Below, piece by piece: positions 1-7,979 of a stretch of 40,759 bases of DNA. The DNA is taken from the IMG/VR virus record IMGVR_UViG_3300015611_000015, positions 1 through 40,759 of that record; one strand, 5' to 3'. How positions within the stretch are numbered: position 1 is the first letter of the stretch; the number at the start of each line of letters is the position of its first letter. The position numbers and the translations under genes are program-made. The DNA is from a virus. The notes below the pieces were generated by a model. The model worked only from the letters and a program-made list of their open reading frames with translations. It searched no databases and was not told where the DNA came from.

Positions 1-99
1 TTATGATATAACAGAATATGAAATTGATAAACGTCTAGTACCAAGGGCTGAGAGGCTTAATGGTTACCGTAAAATGCCTAAAAGTAACGAAAAGGTAAC
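1..99. repeat. Terminal direct repeat, copy 1 (circular overlap)
   Basis: Bases 1-99 are identical to the last 99 bases of the window. The match runs exactly to both window edges, as expected when a circular molecule is written linearly with a fixed overlap. An attL/attR pair of an integrated prophage is the alternative, but it would need the window to be cut precisely at the repeat. The repeat lies just beyond the 3' end of the integrase gene. Confidence 0.95.
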
Positions 100-100
100 G
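83..100 (+). repeat. Paired GTAACG repeats, candidate integrase arm sites
   Basis: AGTAACG at 83-89 and GGTAACG at 94-100 are two direct repeats with an 11-bp period, one helical turn. A matching pair with the same period lies at 40516-40533, on the other side of the circular junction. GGTTACC at 62-68 is a further related copy. Paired direct repeats flanking a core beside the integrase gene are typical of arm-type binding sites of tyrosine integrases. The assignment is inference. Confidence 0.45.
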
Positions 101-119
101 CAATATAATAAAAGATATT

Positions 120-140
120 CCACATCTTATTGGGATGTGG
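120..140 (-). terminator. Terminator-like hairpin after integrase
   Basis: CCACATC (120-126) and GATGTGG (134-140) form a 7-bp stem with a 7-base loop. Read on the minus strand it starts 5 bases after the integrase stop codon and is followed by a U-rich stretch. It is a plausible but weak intrinsic terminator. Confidence 0.55.
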
Positions 141-145
141 ATCAG

Positions 146-1363
146 TTAGAGGGTTTTCATGAGTTCACTGAACTTTTGGGAAGCCTCTTTTTTCATTGCT
201 TTTGTGGTATGCATGTAGACTTGCTTTGTTATCTCATCGTCTTTGTGTCCCAACCTCTCCATGATCTCTGGGAGACTTACCCCTGCCTCGGCAAGTAATG
301 ATGTGTGAGTATGTCTCAGTGAGTGAGGTGTCAGATCCTCATTGAGCTTCGCTAGTTTCAAGAGCCGATACATTCTTCTTTCAATGGTGGGTGTGATTTC
401 TGGATAGCCATGATATCTTTCTTCCCTTGCGAAGATGAAACCATTTTCGTGATATGTCGCCCTGTATTTCATGCGGATAGCATTCTGCCGTATCTTATAT
501 TTACTCATTTCTTCGATTACGAGTTTATCGATTATGATTTTTCGCTTAGACGCTACCGTCTTGGGTGGCGTCAGTTTGTACTTCCTTGCGTTGCCTGTCG
601 GATTATAGTAAGTTTTTATGATGTTTACAGTACCTTCTTCAAAGTCTATATCCTTCCACTTGAGGGCACACATTTCTCCGACTCTCATACCAGAGTACGC
701 CAGGAGGAGAAAGGCGGGGTAATCGCTTCCGAGTCCATCCTCTTTGGCTATTTTCAGGAAGAGCGATAATTCCTCTTTCTCAAGGTACTTGACTATTTCT
801 TCTTCTTCCTCTAATTGCTCGATTGTTTTAATTGTGCTAGGAATGGTTACGTACTGAGTTGGATCGTTCTTTACAACTCCATACTCGATCGCTCGTTTGA
901 AAATCATTCTACCGGTCGCGTTCGCTCCGATGACAGCCGCATTTGAAAGGCCACGGTCCTTAATTGCATTGAGCGCGCCCTGGTATAGTTTACGCGTGAC
1001 GTTCTTTAGTTTAATTTTCGCCAAATTAAGACTAAGCCTTTTAATTTCGAATTTCCTCATCCTAATTGTGCTTTCTTTAACCCTGCCGGAGTTTCCATAA
1101 TTAACGAGCCATTCTTTGGCAAAATCCTCAAAGGTTATATCTGACTCTTGAATAAAGGTCCCTTGATCGAGTTCATGCGTCACGATAGCGGCGGCCAGGG
1201 TAACATCTTTTTTTGTCTTAAACCCGCCCCTTTTTTGCTGCTTACGCTTACCAGTTTTAGGGTCAATACCGATATCAAGGATATAAGACCACGTAGCTCC
1301 GCATTTACACTTTTTGGTTTTATCAGGACACTTACAATTTGGTTTAAAAAAATGTCCCTCCAT
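146..1363 (-). CDS. int: Tyrosine-type site-specific integrase
   Basis: Phage integrase of the tyrosine recombinase family, about 405 residues. It catalyses integration and excision at attP/attB. The N-terminus has a cysteine-containing, arm-binding-like segment (CKCPDK, KCKCG). A SAM-like core-binding domain covers roughly residues 75-170, and the C-terminal catalytic domain shows R227 (SGMRVGE), H347-x-x-R350 (HSLRH), H373 (LGHKDD) and the nucleophile Y383 (VYMH). I start at the ATG at 1363 because AGAGGGGG lies just upstream; a TTG at 1396 would extend it by 11 residues without a better ribosome site. It points away from the early genes and ends near the circular junction, next to paired repeats that could be its arm sites. 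Confidence 0.95.
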   Translation of the reverse strand: MEGHFFKPNCKCPDKTKKCKCGATWSYILDIGIDPKTGKRKQQKRGGFKTKKDVTLAAAIVTHELDQGTFIQESDITFEDFAKEWLVNYGNSGRVKESTIRMRKFEIKRLSLNLAKIKLKNVTRKLYQGALNAIKDRGLSNAAVIGANATGRMIFKRAIEYGVVKNDPTQYVTIPSTIKTIEQLEEEEEIVKYLEKEELSLFLKIAKEDGLGSDYPAFLLLAYSGMRVGEMCALKWKDIDFEEGTVNIIKTYYNPTGNARKYKLTPPKTVASKRKIIIDKLVIEEMSKYKIRQNAIRMKYRATYHENGFIFAREERYHGYPEITPTIERRMYRLLKLAKLNEDLTPHSLRHTHTSLLAEAGVSLPEIMERLGHKDDEITKQVYMHTTKAMKKEASQKFSELMKTL

Positions 1364-1426
1364 GATAAGTAACCCCCTCTTGTTATCTTCTCCCAAAATT
1401 TACGTATGTTACATTACCGTCCTTTA

Positions 1427-1816
1427 TTACTCCCCCGCCCTTTTAAGTAAGCCTTCAAATTCTTCTTTGGCTGCGGCTTCTTCATCAAACATAAATTCAA
1501 TTATGCCGGTGATTTTAATTTTGTTATCGTGGGATAGTTTGCGGTATGCGGTAATTAACCGCTTCTCATCTTTTGGCATCTCCAACGTGGGGGTGCTTTT
1601 GCTTTTTTTACCAAACATATCATCAAGGGATACATTTAGGTATTCGCATATTTGCATTAGTGAAAATGCATCAATGGAGTTTTTACCATTTTCCCACGTT
1701 GAAACGGTATTATGCTTTACTCCTAACACTTCGGCTAATTGCCTTTGTGTTATCTTTCTTTCTTCTCGAAAGAATTTTAAGTTTTTTGCTATGTTTTCCT
1801 TGATATCGTTCACCAT
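1427..1816 (-). CDS. HTH repressor (CI-like)
   Basis: 129-residue protein with an N-terminal XRE/Cro-CI helix-turn-helix (about residues 8-65, including ITQRQLAEVLGV and NTVSTWENG) and a short charged C-terminal tail without a peptidase domain. It is divergent from the Cro-like gene across a region with three operator copies, so it is most likely the lysogeny repressor. Because the S24 self-cleavage domain is missing, induction would need another route. The AntA-type antirepressor two genes away is the obvious candidate. AGAGGA precedes the ATG at 1816. Confidence 0.88.
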   Translation of the reverse strand: MVNDIKENIAKNLKFFREERKITQRQLAEVLGVKHNTVSTWENGKNSIDAFSLMQICEYLNVSLDDMFGKKSKSTPTLEMPKDEKRLITAYRKLSHDNKIKITGIIEFMFDEEAAAKEEFEGLLKRAGE

Positions 1817-1847
1817 TAAACCCCATTCCTCTGCATTTTATGAATTT

Positions 1848-1877
1848 ATTATACATCATATTCTTACCTAATATCAA
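1848..1877 (-). promoter_or_regulatory. Promoter for repressor gene
   Basis: On the minus strand TTGATA (1877-1872) and TATAAT (1853-1848) are separated by 18 bases, close to the sigma-A consensus, and point toward the repressor start at 1816. The -35 box overlaps the left arm of an 11-bp inverted repeat (1874-1884 / 1902-1912) that encloses operator 1. Confidence 0.75.
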
Positions 1878-1885
1878 GATAAATA

Positions 1886-1961
1886 TTCACAATCCATGAA
1901 CATTTATCTTGACACTTCATAAACCATGAAGTAATATTAAGATAACTTCACAAAACATGAA
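1886..1961. promoter_or_regulatory. Triple operator of the lysis-lysogeny switch
   Basis: Three 15-bp sites share the form TTCA-N7-TGAA: TTCACAATCCATGAA at 1886-1900, TTCATAAACCATGAA at 1916-1930 and TTCACAAAACATGAA at 1947-1961. Spacings are 30 and 31 bp, about three helical turns. Site 2 lies between the -35 and -10 boxes of the rightward promoter. Site 1 is beside the leftward promoter and enclosed by an 11-bp inverted repeat. The arrangement matches lambda-type OR regions bound by the repressor and Cro-like protein. Confidence 0.85.
1909..1937 (+). promoter_or_regulatory. Early rightward promoter
   Basis: TTGACA (1909-1914) and TAATAT (1932-1937) are separated by 17 bases and drive the Cro-like gene and the early operon. 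Operator 2 fills the spacer, so a bound repressor would block RNA polymerase. Confidence 0.85.
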
Positions 1962-1979
1962 CAACCGGAGGTGATTACA

Positions 1980-2213
1980 GTGGTCGTGAACACATCATCA
2001 AGCAAAACAGTGGGAGCAATGATTAAGCAATATATGTTAGATAGGGGCATTAACCAATCGTTTGTATCGTCAAAAACCAATATCCCAACAAATACATTAA
2101 ATTCCATTTTAAACTCAAAGAGAAGGTTGAACGCAGAGGAATATTTCTTAATTTGTGAAGTATTAGATGTTCCCCTACAAACCTTCAAGCCGGAATTAAC
2201 GAAAGTGGGTTAA
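1980..2213 (+). CDS. Cro-like HTH protein
   Basis: 77-residue XRE-family HTH protein covering little more than the DNA-binding domain (recognition region around NIPTNTLNSILN, followed by RRLNAEEYFLICEVLDV). It is the first gene of the rightward operon and sits directly behind the triple operator, as Cro does in lambdoid switches. The start is the GTG at 1980, eight bases after GGAGG (1967-1971); a GTG at 1971 would overlap that ribosome site. Confidence 0.85.
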   Translation: MVVNTSSSKTVGAMIKQYMLDRGINQSFVSSKTNIPTNTLNSILNSKRRLNAEEYFLICEVLDVPLQTFKPELTKVG

Positions 2214-2232
2214 TAGAAAGGGAGGGAAAATC

Positions 2233-3030
2233 ATGAATAATCTAACAATTATTGAAAATGGATTAATACCGATTTACAAGGGCGAAAGCGGTGGGGTTGT
2301 TGACGCAAGAGAATTGCATGAGTTTTTAGAGGTAGGCAAGGATTTTTCAACGTGGATAAAGGATAAGTTTGAAAAATACGGATTTGTTGAGGATGAAGAC
2401 TTTACCCCAATTCTGGGGAAAACCTCCGAACGTGGTGGTAGACCATCAATCGAATATTTTCTCACGATTAATACTGCCAAGGAAATTGCAATGGTTGAAA
2501 ACAATGAACAAGGGCGCATTGTTCGTAAATACTTTATTGAGGTTGAAAATAGAGCAAGGCAACCAAGGCAAATGTCACAAGCAGAAATACTGGCCGGGCT
2601 TGCCCAGGTTACCGTAGAGATTGAGCGCAAGGCAAATACAGCCATTGAAGTCGCAAACAGGGCGAGTAAGCAAATAACTAATGTCCTTGATATTTTCGCA
2701 GCTCCGGTTGACAAGGATTGGAGGCAGGCCATGAACGCCAAGATGCGCGGTATCTGTCAGGAATACGAACTAAGCTACCTTACATTTTACCATGACCTTT
2801 ACGAAGAGCTAGAGAACTTAGCAAGGGTAGACCTCAAGGCCCGCTTGGCACGGTTACGCACGAGATTACAAGCGCAGGGCGCAACTAAAACCGCCTGCAA
2901 AACTGTGACAAAGCTTGAGGTTATCGAACGCGATCCGAAGTTAAAGCCCATTTTTGAGGGAATTGTGAGGAAATATCAAGCGAAATATGCGGTCACTCAA
3001 GAAAACAGGGTGATCACAAATGTCAATTGA
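2233..3030 (+). CDS. AntA/AntB-type phage antirepressor
   Basis: 265-residue antirepressor. Residues 1-110 carry the AntA/AntB pattern: VDARELHEFLEVGKDFSTWI, then a D-D-F segment, then YFLTINTAKEIAMVEN and a GRIVRKYFIEVE helix. The C-terminal half (about 160-250, WRQAMNAKMRGICQ onward) resembles the ORF6C/KilA-C-like DNA-binding tails of such proteins. Antirepressors of this class bind the repressor and promote induction, which fits a repressor without a self-cleavage domain. It overlaps the next gene by 11 bases. A strong GGGAGGG precedes the ATG. Confidence 0.9.
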   Translation: MNNLTIIENGLIPIYKGESGGVVDARELHEFLEVGKDFSTWIKDKFEKYGFVEDEDFTPILGKTSERGGRPSIEYFLTINTAKEIAMVENNEQGRIVRKYFIEVENRARQPRQMSQAEILAGLAQVTVEIERKANTAIEVANRASKQITNVLDIFAAPVDKDWRQAMNAKMRGICQEYELSYLTFYHDLYEELENLARVDLKARLARLRTRLQAQGATKTACKTVTKLEVIERDPKLKPIFEGIVRKYQAKYAVTQENRVITNVN

Positions 3031-3235
3031 CGAATTCCCCGAAATACTCACGGCCCAGCACATTTCGGATTACTTAGGTATTTCTCGGGGGAAAATCTAC
3101 GAGCTATTTCAGATTAAGCCAAACTCTGGCGGTATACCGAATTTCGCCATCGGCACATCAAAACGGGTGGAGAAGAAAGACTTCGTGGCGTGGATTGAGG
3201 CACGGAAGGGGGAGAAGGCTGAACGAGTTAGTTAG
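3020..3235 (+). CDS. Excisionase-family HTH protein
   Basis: 71-residue winged-HTH protein of the MerR/excisionase-like family: ILTAQHISDYLGISRGKIYELF followed by a wing with FAIGTSKRVEKKDFVAWIE. It may act as excisionase (Xis) or as a small early regulator. It lies within the early operon rather than beside int, so either role is possible. Its ATG overlaps the end of the antirepressor gene, indicating translational coupling. Confidence 0.75.
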   Translation: MSIDEFPEILTAQHISDYLGISRGKIYELFQIKPNSGGIPNFAIGTSKRVEKKDFVAWIEARKGEKAERVS

Positions 3236-3271
3236 TTTGTGAAGAGATTAATTTAAGGAGGTGAAAAAACA

Positions 3272-3445
3272 ATGAATAAGCGAGTATGCCCTAAATGCGG
3301 CGAGCCAAGTGACTATAACTTTTGTACAGAATGTGGTGCTAAGATAACCCCAATTTGCCCGGTATGTTGGAGAAAGGGAAATAAACCAAATAATTGCCTT
3401 GAAGAAAAGTGTCCTGGCTTCGCATATAGACCGAGTTTGGTCTGA
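3272..3445 (+). CDS. Small zinc-ribbon protein
   Basis: 57-residue protein with CPKCG, CTECG and CPVC motifs, so two CxxC pairs typical of a zinc ribbon plus extra cysteines near the C-terminus (NNC, EKC). A strong ribosome site (AAGGAGGTG) lies 7 bases before the ATG. Function unknown; zinc ribbons of this size usually bind nucleic acid or a protein partner. Confidence 0.75.
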   Translation: MNKRVCPKCGEPSDYNFCTECGAKITPICPVCWRKGNKPNNCLEEKCPGFAYRPSLV

Positions 3446-3493
3446 GTTTATCCGGTTGAGGTCGCCGAGGATTCAGTAAGGAGGTTCTGTGAT

Positions 3494-3826
3494 ATGCGCA
3501 CTTGGGAAACGATTAAAGAACTGACGGAAAATCCAAATAAGGTATTTGAAAGAGTTAGCGATAAGAAAAGGTTTACGACATCCACCAAGGTTAACGGCGG
3601 ACAAGTCGTCGCACATTATGTCAGCGACTTGCACACTTCATTCGATTGCATCACTTTAACCGACGAATGGGAATTAGTCGGTGAGTCAGTTGATTTTATG
3701 ACGGCCATTAATAGTGGAAAACGCATAAAACCCTGCACTATTGCCGCTAAAAACCATGGTTTCCATTGCTGGGATTACTGGGAATTGTCACTCGATATCA
3801 TCAATGGCAAATGGCTAATCGAGTAA
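3494..3826 (+). CDS. Phage early protein of unknown function
   Basis: 110-residue soluble protein. The N-terminus resembles small early phage proteins that begin with a short helix (TWETIKELTENPNKVFE) followed by beta strands ending in TLTDEWELVGE. The C-terminal half contains NHGFHCWDYW and a terminal beta hairpin. AAGGAGG precedes the ATG. No catalytic motif is visible. It lies in the early operon with same-strand neighbours. Confidence 0.7.
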   Translation: MRTWETIKELTENPNKVFERVSDKKRFTTSTKVNGGQVVAHYVSDLHTSFDCITLTDEWELVGESVDFMTAINSGKRIKPCTIAAKNHGFHCWDYWELSLDIINGKWLIE

Positions 3827-3848
3827 AACAAAGAAAGGCGGGAACAAA

Positions 3849-4112
3849 ATGCTGAAAAGGATAATGAAGTCCATTCGCCGGAAGCTGCTTAAGGTCGATT
3901 GGATCAGGCACGAAGTGGAGGCATACCAAGCAAAACAAGGGAGAAAACGCGACAACCTACTTTTTGCCAAGTTCATCCACGTTGGAGGCACGGCTCGAAG
4001 TGTTAAGACATCAAGACCAAGCGACAACGACACATTGATGATTGTAGACGATTGCGGCATGGTGGAGGGAAAGTCCGGAAGGCCCGGTTACATTGACTCT
4101 TTAAATTGGTAA
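3849..4112 (+). CDS. Small basic hypothetical protein
   Basis: 87-residue protein with a lysine/arginine-rich N-terminus (MLKRIMKSIRRKLLK) and no recognised domain. The middle has a HVGGTAR turn and the end PGYIDSLNW. GAAAGGCGGG precedes the ATG. It could be nucleic-acid binding from its charge, but this is only suggestive. Confidence 0.6.
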   Translation: MLKRIMKSIRRKLLKVDWIRHEVEAYQAKQGRKRDNLLFAKFIHVGGTARSVKTSRPSDNDTLMIVDDCGMVEGKSGRPGYIDSLNW

Positions 4113-4130
4113 GGAGGGAAGATCAAAGCA

Positions 4131-4289
4131 TTGAAACAAGGCAAAAACCCCACGATGGAGCAAAAGCTCAAGCTCAAATCATTGAAACTGAATTCCAGAG
4201 CCTGGTTGATTGTCAAAGATCTCCCGTCATATTTTCTAGTTGAACATCGGGTATCAGGCGAAACAAGGTTACTGGAATTTGGGAGATAA
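4131..4289 (+). CDS. DUF6906-like small phage protein
   Basis: 52-residue protein starting at TTG 4131 behind AAGGAGGGA. It begins MKQGKNPTMEQKLKLKS and contains the pattern W-L-I-V-K-D...Y-F-L-V-E-H-R...G-E-T-R, which I recognise from the small DUF6906 family common in Firmicutes phages next to early genes. Function unknown. Confidence 0.7.
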   Translation: MKQGKNPTMEQKLKLKSLKLNSRAWLIVKDLPSYFLVEHRVSGETRLLEFGR

Positions 4290-4302
4290 GGAGGAAGGAC
4301 AA

Positions 4303-4623
4303 ATGAAATGTTGGGAATGTAAAAATCCAATTACTAGAGCTCGGGTAGTCCACTACTTTAGCCCATCTCAGGAAAAGGAAGCATCTAGGGACGTGTGCTT
4401 TGACTGTTTACCGTTGCTTACCTTCGATCCTTGCCATTATGTGAGAGTTAAAAAGCTCACCCAAGGAAGTTTAAGACGAAAGGAGAACCAAGATAACGCG
4501 AAAAAGGCCCCTGCTATAACAGAGGCCGTCGAGGAAAATACTCACCTAGATTGTACCATAGATATGTCAAAAGTCGAGTCTTTGATCTGGACACCTGAAC
4601 AAATATTAAGAAATGAGGCTTGA
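4303..4623 (+). CDS. Small zinc-binding protein
   Basis: 106-residue protein with CWECK at the N-terminus and CFDC about 30 residues later, giving a likely four-cysteine zinc site (residues 3-6 and about 34-37). The remainder is polar and probably flexible. The ATG at 4303 follows AAGGAGGAAGG; an upstream ATG at 4240 overlaps the preceding gene and is not needed. It lies directly before the methyltransferase gene. Confidence 0.7.
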   Translation: MKCWECKNPITRARVVHYFSPSQEKEASRDVCFDCLPLLTFDPCHYVRVKKLTQGSLRRKENQDNAKKAPAITEAVEENTHLDCTIDMSKVESLIWTPEQILRNEA

Positions 4624-4626
4624 GAT

Positions 4627-5391
4627 TTGAATGAGATATATAACTTAGACGCTATAAATTTCATGGAGAATGTATATGAAAATCTTGGGGATGAATCAAT
4701 TAACATGTTTTTGATAGACCTTCCATACACGTTTAAAGGCAAAAATCGAGTTACTGCTAATAAATGGGACTTACCCATAGATGACATGAAGCTATTTGAA
4801 CTAGCGACAAAAATGTTAACTCCTGATGGAGCAATAGCGTTAACTGCAACTAACCCGTTTGCGAGTTACTTGGTCATGAATCACCTAGATATGTTTAAGT
4901 ATGAGTGGATTTGGGAGAAAGATAATGGGAGTAATTTCGTACATGTAAAACACCAGCCATTTAAGGTTCATGAGCAGGTATTGATATTTGGGAAAGGACC
5001 GACAACCTACAACAAGTCTAACAAATACATGAAATATAATCCTCAATTTACATTAGGAAAACCGTACAAAGTAAAAAGGAAAGGCATGACGGAAAACCTA
5101 GCGTCTGGTGAAGGATATGAACGAACAAGCGGAGAGTATGACGGTAAACGATACCCAAGAAGCGTGCAAAAGGTGAACGTTGAAAAGGGTCTTCATCCAA
5201 CACAGAAACCTATTATTCTATTTGAACATTTGATAAACACCTATACAGATAAGGATGATATTGTCGTAGATTGTTGCGCAGGGAGCGGAACAACCGCCCT
5301 AGCGTGCAGGAACACAGGAAGACAATATATTGTGAATGATTTAGATTTTAAATATTCGGAACACATTAAATTGAGGATGGAAGAGGGTTAA
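4627..5391 (+). CDS. Beta-class DNA methyltransferase (orphan)
   Basis: 254-residue N6-adenine/N4-cytosine DNA methyltransferase. The catalytic motif IV appears as DLPY (31-34) instead of the usual DPPY, followed by a recognition region and then motif I CAGSG (217-221) preceded by HPTQKP (190-195). That order is typical of beta-class enzymes. A TTG at 4627 behind GAGG is the best start; the next ATG would cut off the first 12 residues just before the catalytic motif. No restriction endonuclease gene is nearby, so it probably protects phage DNA or marks sites for regulation. Confidence 0.88.
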   Translation: MNEIYNLDAINFMENVYENLGDESINMFLIDLPYTFKGKNRVTANKWDLPIDDMKLFELATKMLTPDGAIALTATNPFASYLVMNHLDMFKYEWIWEKDNGSNFVHVKHQPFKVHEQVLIFGKGPTTYNKSNKYMKYNPQFTLGKPYKVKRKGMTENLASGEGYERTSGEYDGKRYPRSVQKVNVEKGLHPTQKPIILFEHLINTYTDKDDIVVDCCAGSGTTALACRNTGRQYIVNDLDFKYSEHIKLRMEEG

Positions 5392-5394
5392 CAA

Positions 5395-7095
5395 ATGTTT
5401 ATAAAACACGTTGCAATCAATACCTTCTGTGGCATAACCGAGCGATCCATTGACCTTGGAAAAGTTAATTATATTTCAGGGCGCAAGGGTTGTGGCAAGT
5501 CGTCGTTTGTTGAAGCAGTTCAAAAAGCATTTACCAACAAATCTGAACGAACAGAAATAGTCAGGCATGGCGAAGAAGAGGCGACCATCTTTATCCAGAC
5601 AGACAACGGTATGGAGATTAGCCGAAAAATTAGAACTGGAAAAGCTGATTATCTAAAGGTGAGCAAACCCGGCGAAGCTGTCCCAAGCACGGAGAAATTC
5701 CTTAAGCAGTTTATTAATGGGGATGTGTTCAAGCCGTTAGAGTTCATTACTAAATCACCAACGGAGCAAGCAAAAATCATCCTAAATCTTTTAGACATCC
5801 CATGGACATTGGATGACATTTCAAATTGGTTCGGAGAATTGCCAGAGGTTAATTATCAATCTCATATCCTGCAAGTGCTAGGCCAGATCGTATCATTTTA
5901 TTTTGATCAAAGAGCATCCATTAACTCGGAAATCGTGGTATTAAAGGCGCAGATTGCCGGGTATCAAAATGAGTTGCCCGCGAACTATGACGGTAACGAA
6001 TGGCGCGATAAAAAGGTCGCTGAGTATTACAAAGCGGTTCATGATGCCGAGCAAGCGAACAAGTCGATAGATACTGCCAAGAATCTTATTGAAGGGCTTA
6101 ACGGGCGCATTGAGACTCTTAAGGCAGAGCTTGCAACGGACAGGGCGATTAAGAAAAACCAAATGGACCAGAAGCGAAATGAAATTCGGGAATTTAATCA
6201 ATTTTTGAATGAAAAGATCACGAAGTCCACGGACATCATCAACGGAATAGGTGAGAGACTCGCCGCTTCAAACAATGCCACAGATCAAGAGCTAGAACTT
6301 GCAATCGAGAAAGCCAATAGTGAATATCAGAACAAATTGCAAGGGTTGAAAGATCGGCATGAAGTTGGAATTGCAATGATAAAAACGGCAGCCACAATCA
6401 GAAAGGATTCTGCAAAGGAAAATTTAGACAATGAGCTATCCAATTCACAGGAAGACATAACTAAATACAAAAATTCCCTGGCCACCAAGGCTCAAGAGTT
6501 CGCAAACATCGACCAACTGGAAGAACAATCGCTGACTGCTCTTAATGAAAAAACCACTGAGCGAATCAAGACGGAGGACGCCAAAGTTGGTAACGCTAGA
6601 AAAACCCTTGATGAAACCAAACCCATCAACGTCGAACCCCTAACCCTGGCAGCCGATCAAGTGGCTCACATGCAAAGTTACTTACGTGACTTTGACCTCA
6701 TGGCTTCCATAATTCGCGAGAAATTAGCACCAAAAGAAGAATTGAGCAAAACCCTTACCGCCCGAATCGAAAAGGGCCGAGAAATGCCGAAGGAACTGCT
6801 CAAGATTGCAGCACTCCCGATCCCTGGAATAACCGTGGATTCAGATGGACTTATCCGGCAAGAAGAAACGCTTATCAATGGACTGAGCGAGGGCGAACAA
6901 CTAGAGCTGGCGTTCCGTGTTGCTAAGGCCCAGGCAGGAGAACTTAAACTGATATGCCTTGATGGCTGGGGAAAGATCAACCCTTCAGATCGCGAGTGGA
7001 TTGAGAAGGAAATCAACGAGGACGAGTTCCAGTACATTGTGCTTGAAACGACCGATGGCGAGCTAGAAGTAAAGATTGAGGGGGAAATCAAATAA
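5395..7095 (+). CDS. SbcC/Rad50-like coiled-coil ATPase
   Basis: 566-residue SMC-like ATPase. Walker A is GRKGCGKSS (29-37). A long helical, charged middle (about 200-420) is predicted coiled coil. The ABC signature LSEGEQ sits near 497-502, and the Walker B segment LICLDGW (519-525) has aspartate D523 but no following acidic residue. Compared with full-length SbcC (about 1000 residues) it is a compact version. It begins four bases after the methyltransferase stop and ends overlapping the next gene, so the ATPase, annealing protein and nuclease form one recombination operon. Confidence 0.82.
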   Translation: MFIKHVAINTFCGITERSIDLGKVNYISGRKGCGKSSFVEAVQKAFTNKSERTEIVRHGEEEATIFIQTDNGMEISRKIRTGKADYLKVSKPGEAVPSTEKFLKQFINGDVFKPLEFITKSPTEQAKIILNLLDIPWTLDDISNWFGELPEVNYQSHILQVLGQIVSFYFDQRASINSEIVVLKAQIAGYQNELPANYDGNEWRDKKVAEYYKAVHDAEQANKSIDTAKNLIEGLNGRIETLKAELATDRAIKKNQMDQKRNEIREFNQFLNEKITKSTDIINGIGERLAASNNATDQELELAIEKANSEYQNKLQGLKDRHEVGIAMIKTAATIRKDSAKENLDNELSNSQEDITKYKNSLATKAQEFANIDQLEEQSLTALNEKTTERIKTEDAKVGNARKTLDETKPINVEPLTLAADQVAHMQSYLRDFDLMASIIREKLAPKEELSKTLTARIEKGREMPKELLKIAALPIPGITVDSDGLIRQEETLINGLSEGEQLELAFRVAKAQAGELKLICLDGWGKINPSDREWIEKEINEDEFQYIVLETTDGELEVKIEGEIK

Positions 7096-7979
7096 TGAAT
7101 GATTTTGAATTAGCTCTACAAAAAACAAACGTACAACCACAAACGGCGGCAATTCAGACCACGAACGGACGTTATAACCAAGAGATTCAAGGCATGGTAT
7201 TTATGGCTAAGCAATACCCCAGAGACGTATTCGCCGCCTATCAGAAGATTAAACAATCATGTGAACGAAAATCACTTGCCATGATTGCAAGCTATGAATA
7301 TCCGAGGGGTGGACAAAAGGTTACTGGCCCATCCATCCGGTTAGCTGAAGTTGTTGCTCAGAATTGGGGGAACATGACCTTTGGAGTAACCGAACTTGAG
7401 CAGAAAAAAGGTGAATCAACTTGCATGGCCTATGCTTGGGACCTTGAGACAAATGTAAGATCTGAGAAGATATTCACTGTCAAACATGAGCGTTCAACTA
7501 AAAAAGGACTTCAAATACTGACCGACTCAAGAGATATTTATGAACTAGTGGCTAATATGGGGGCACGCAGGGAAAGGTCTTGCATCCTTGCAGTTATCCC
7601 GAAGGATGTAGTGGACGCTGCGGTTGAAGAGTGCGATAAAACTTTAGCTGGGCAGAATACAGAGCCAATCATTGACCGGCTGAAAAAGATGTTCGACAAG
7701 TTCAAGTCGTTTGGAGTTACTAGGGAAATGATCGAAAAGAAAATTGGGGTTAAGATTGACAGTTTTACAGAGAAAGATGTTCTGGCTTTGATTAAAGTTT
7801 TTAACAGCCTAAAGGATGGCATGGGCAAGCGTGAGGACTTCTTTGAGGAAGCAGTTACCCCAACACCCGAGAGCGGAATTGAGGCAGAATTCAAAGCGGA
7901 TCAAGCCAAGAAAAAGACTAACGCGGAATTAGACGCTGAGATCTTAGCCATGGAGGAAGCAGATGCTAAGGCTAAATAA
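7095..7979 (+). CDS. Putative phage recombination (annealing) protein
   Basis: 294-residue protein with a conserved phage-family core: GPSIRLAEVVAQNWGN, FGVTELEQ, AYAWDLETNVRS, and RDIYELVANMGARRERSCILAVIP, ending in a low-complexity acidic/lysine tail. I recognise this family from phage recombination loci, where it occupies the place of a RecT-like single-strand annealing protein. The biochemical role is inferred from position between an SbcC-like ATPase and a RecE-like nuclease. It overlaps both neighbours. Confidence 0.6.
   Translation: MNDFELALQKTNVQPQTAAIQTTNGRYNQEIQGMVFMAKQYPRDVFAAYQKIKQSCERKSLAMIASYEYPRGGQKVTGPSIRLAEVVAQNWGNMTFGVTELEQKKGESTCMAYAWDLETNVRSEKIFTVKHERSTKKGLQILTDSRDIYELVANMGARRERSCILAVIPKDVVDAAVEECDKTLAGQNTEPIIDRLKKMFDKFKSFGVTREMIEKKIGVKIDSFTEKDVLALIKVFNSLKDGMGKREDFFEEAVTPTPESGIEAEFKADQAKKKTNAELDAEILAMEEADAKAK

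Noticed and set aside
5930-6210. Minus-strand ORFs opposite large genes such as the ATPase
   Set aside because: They lack ribosome sites and family features and lie opposite well-supported genes. The same holds for the other long antisense frames.
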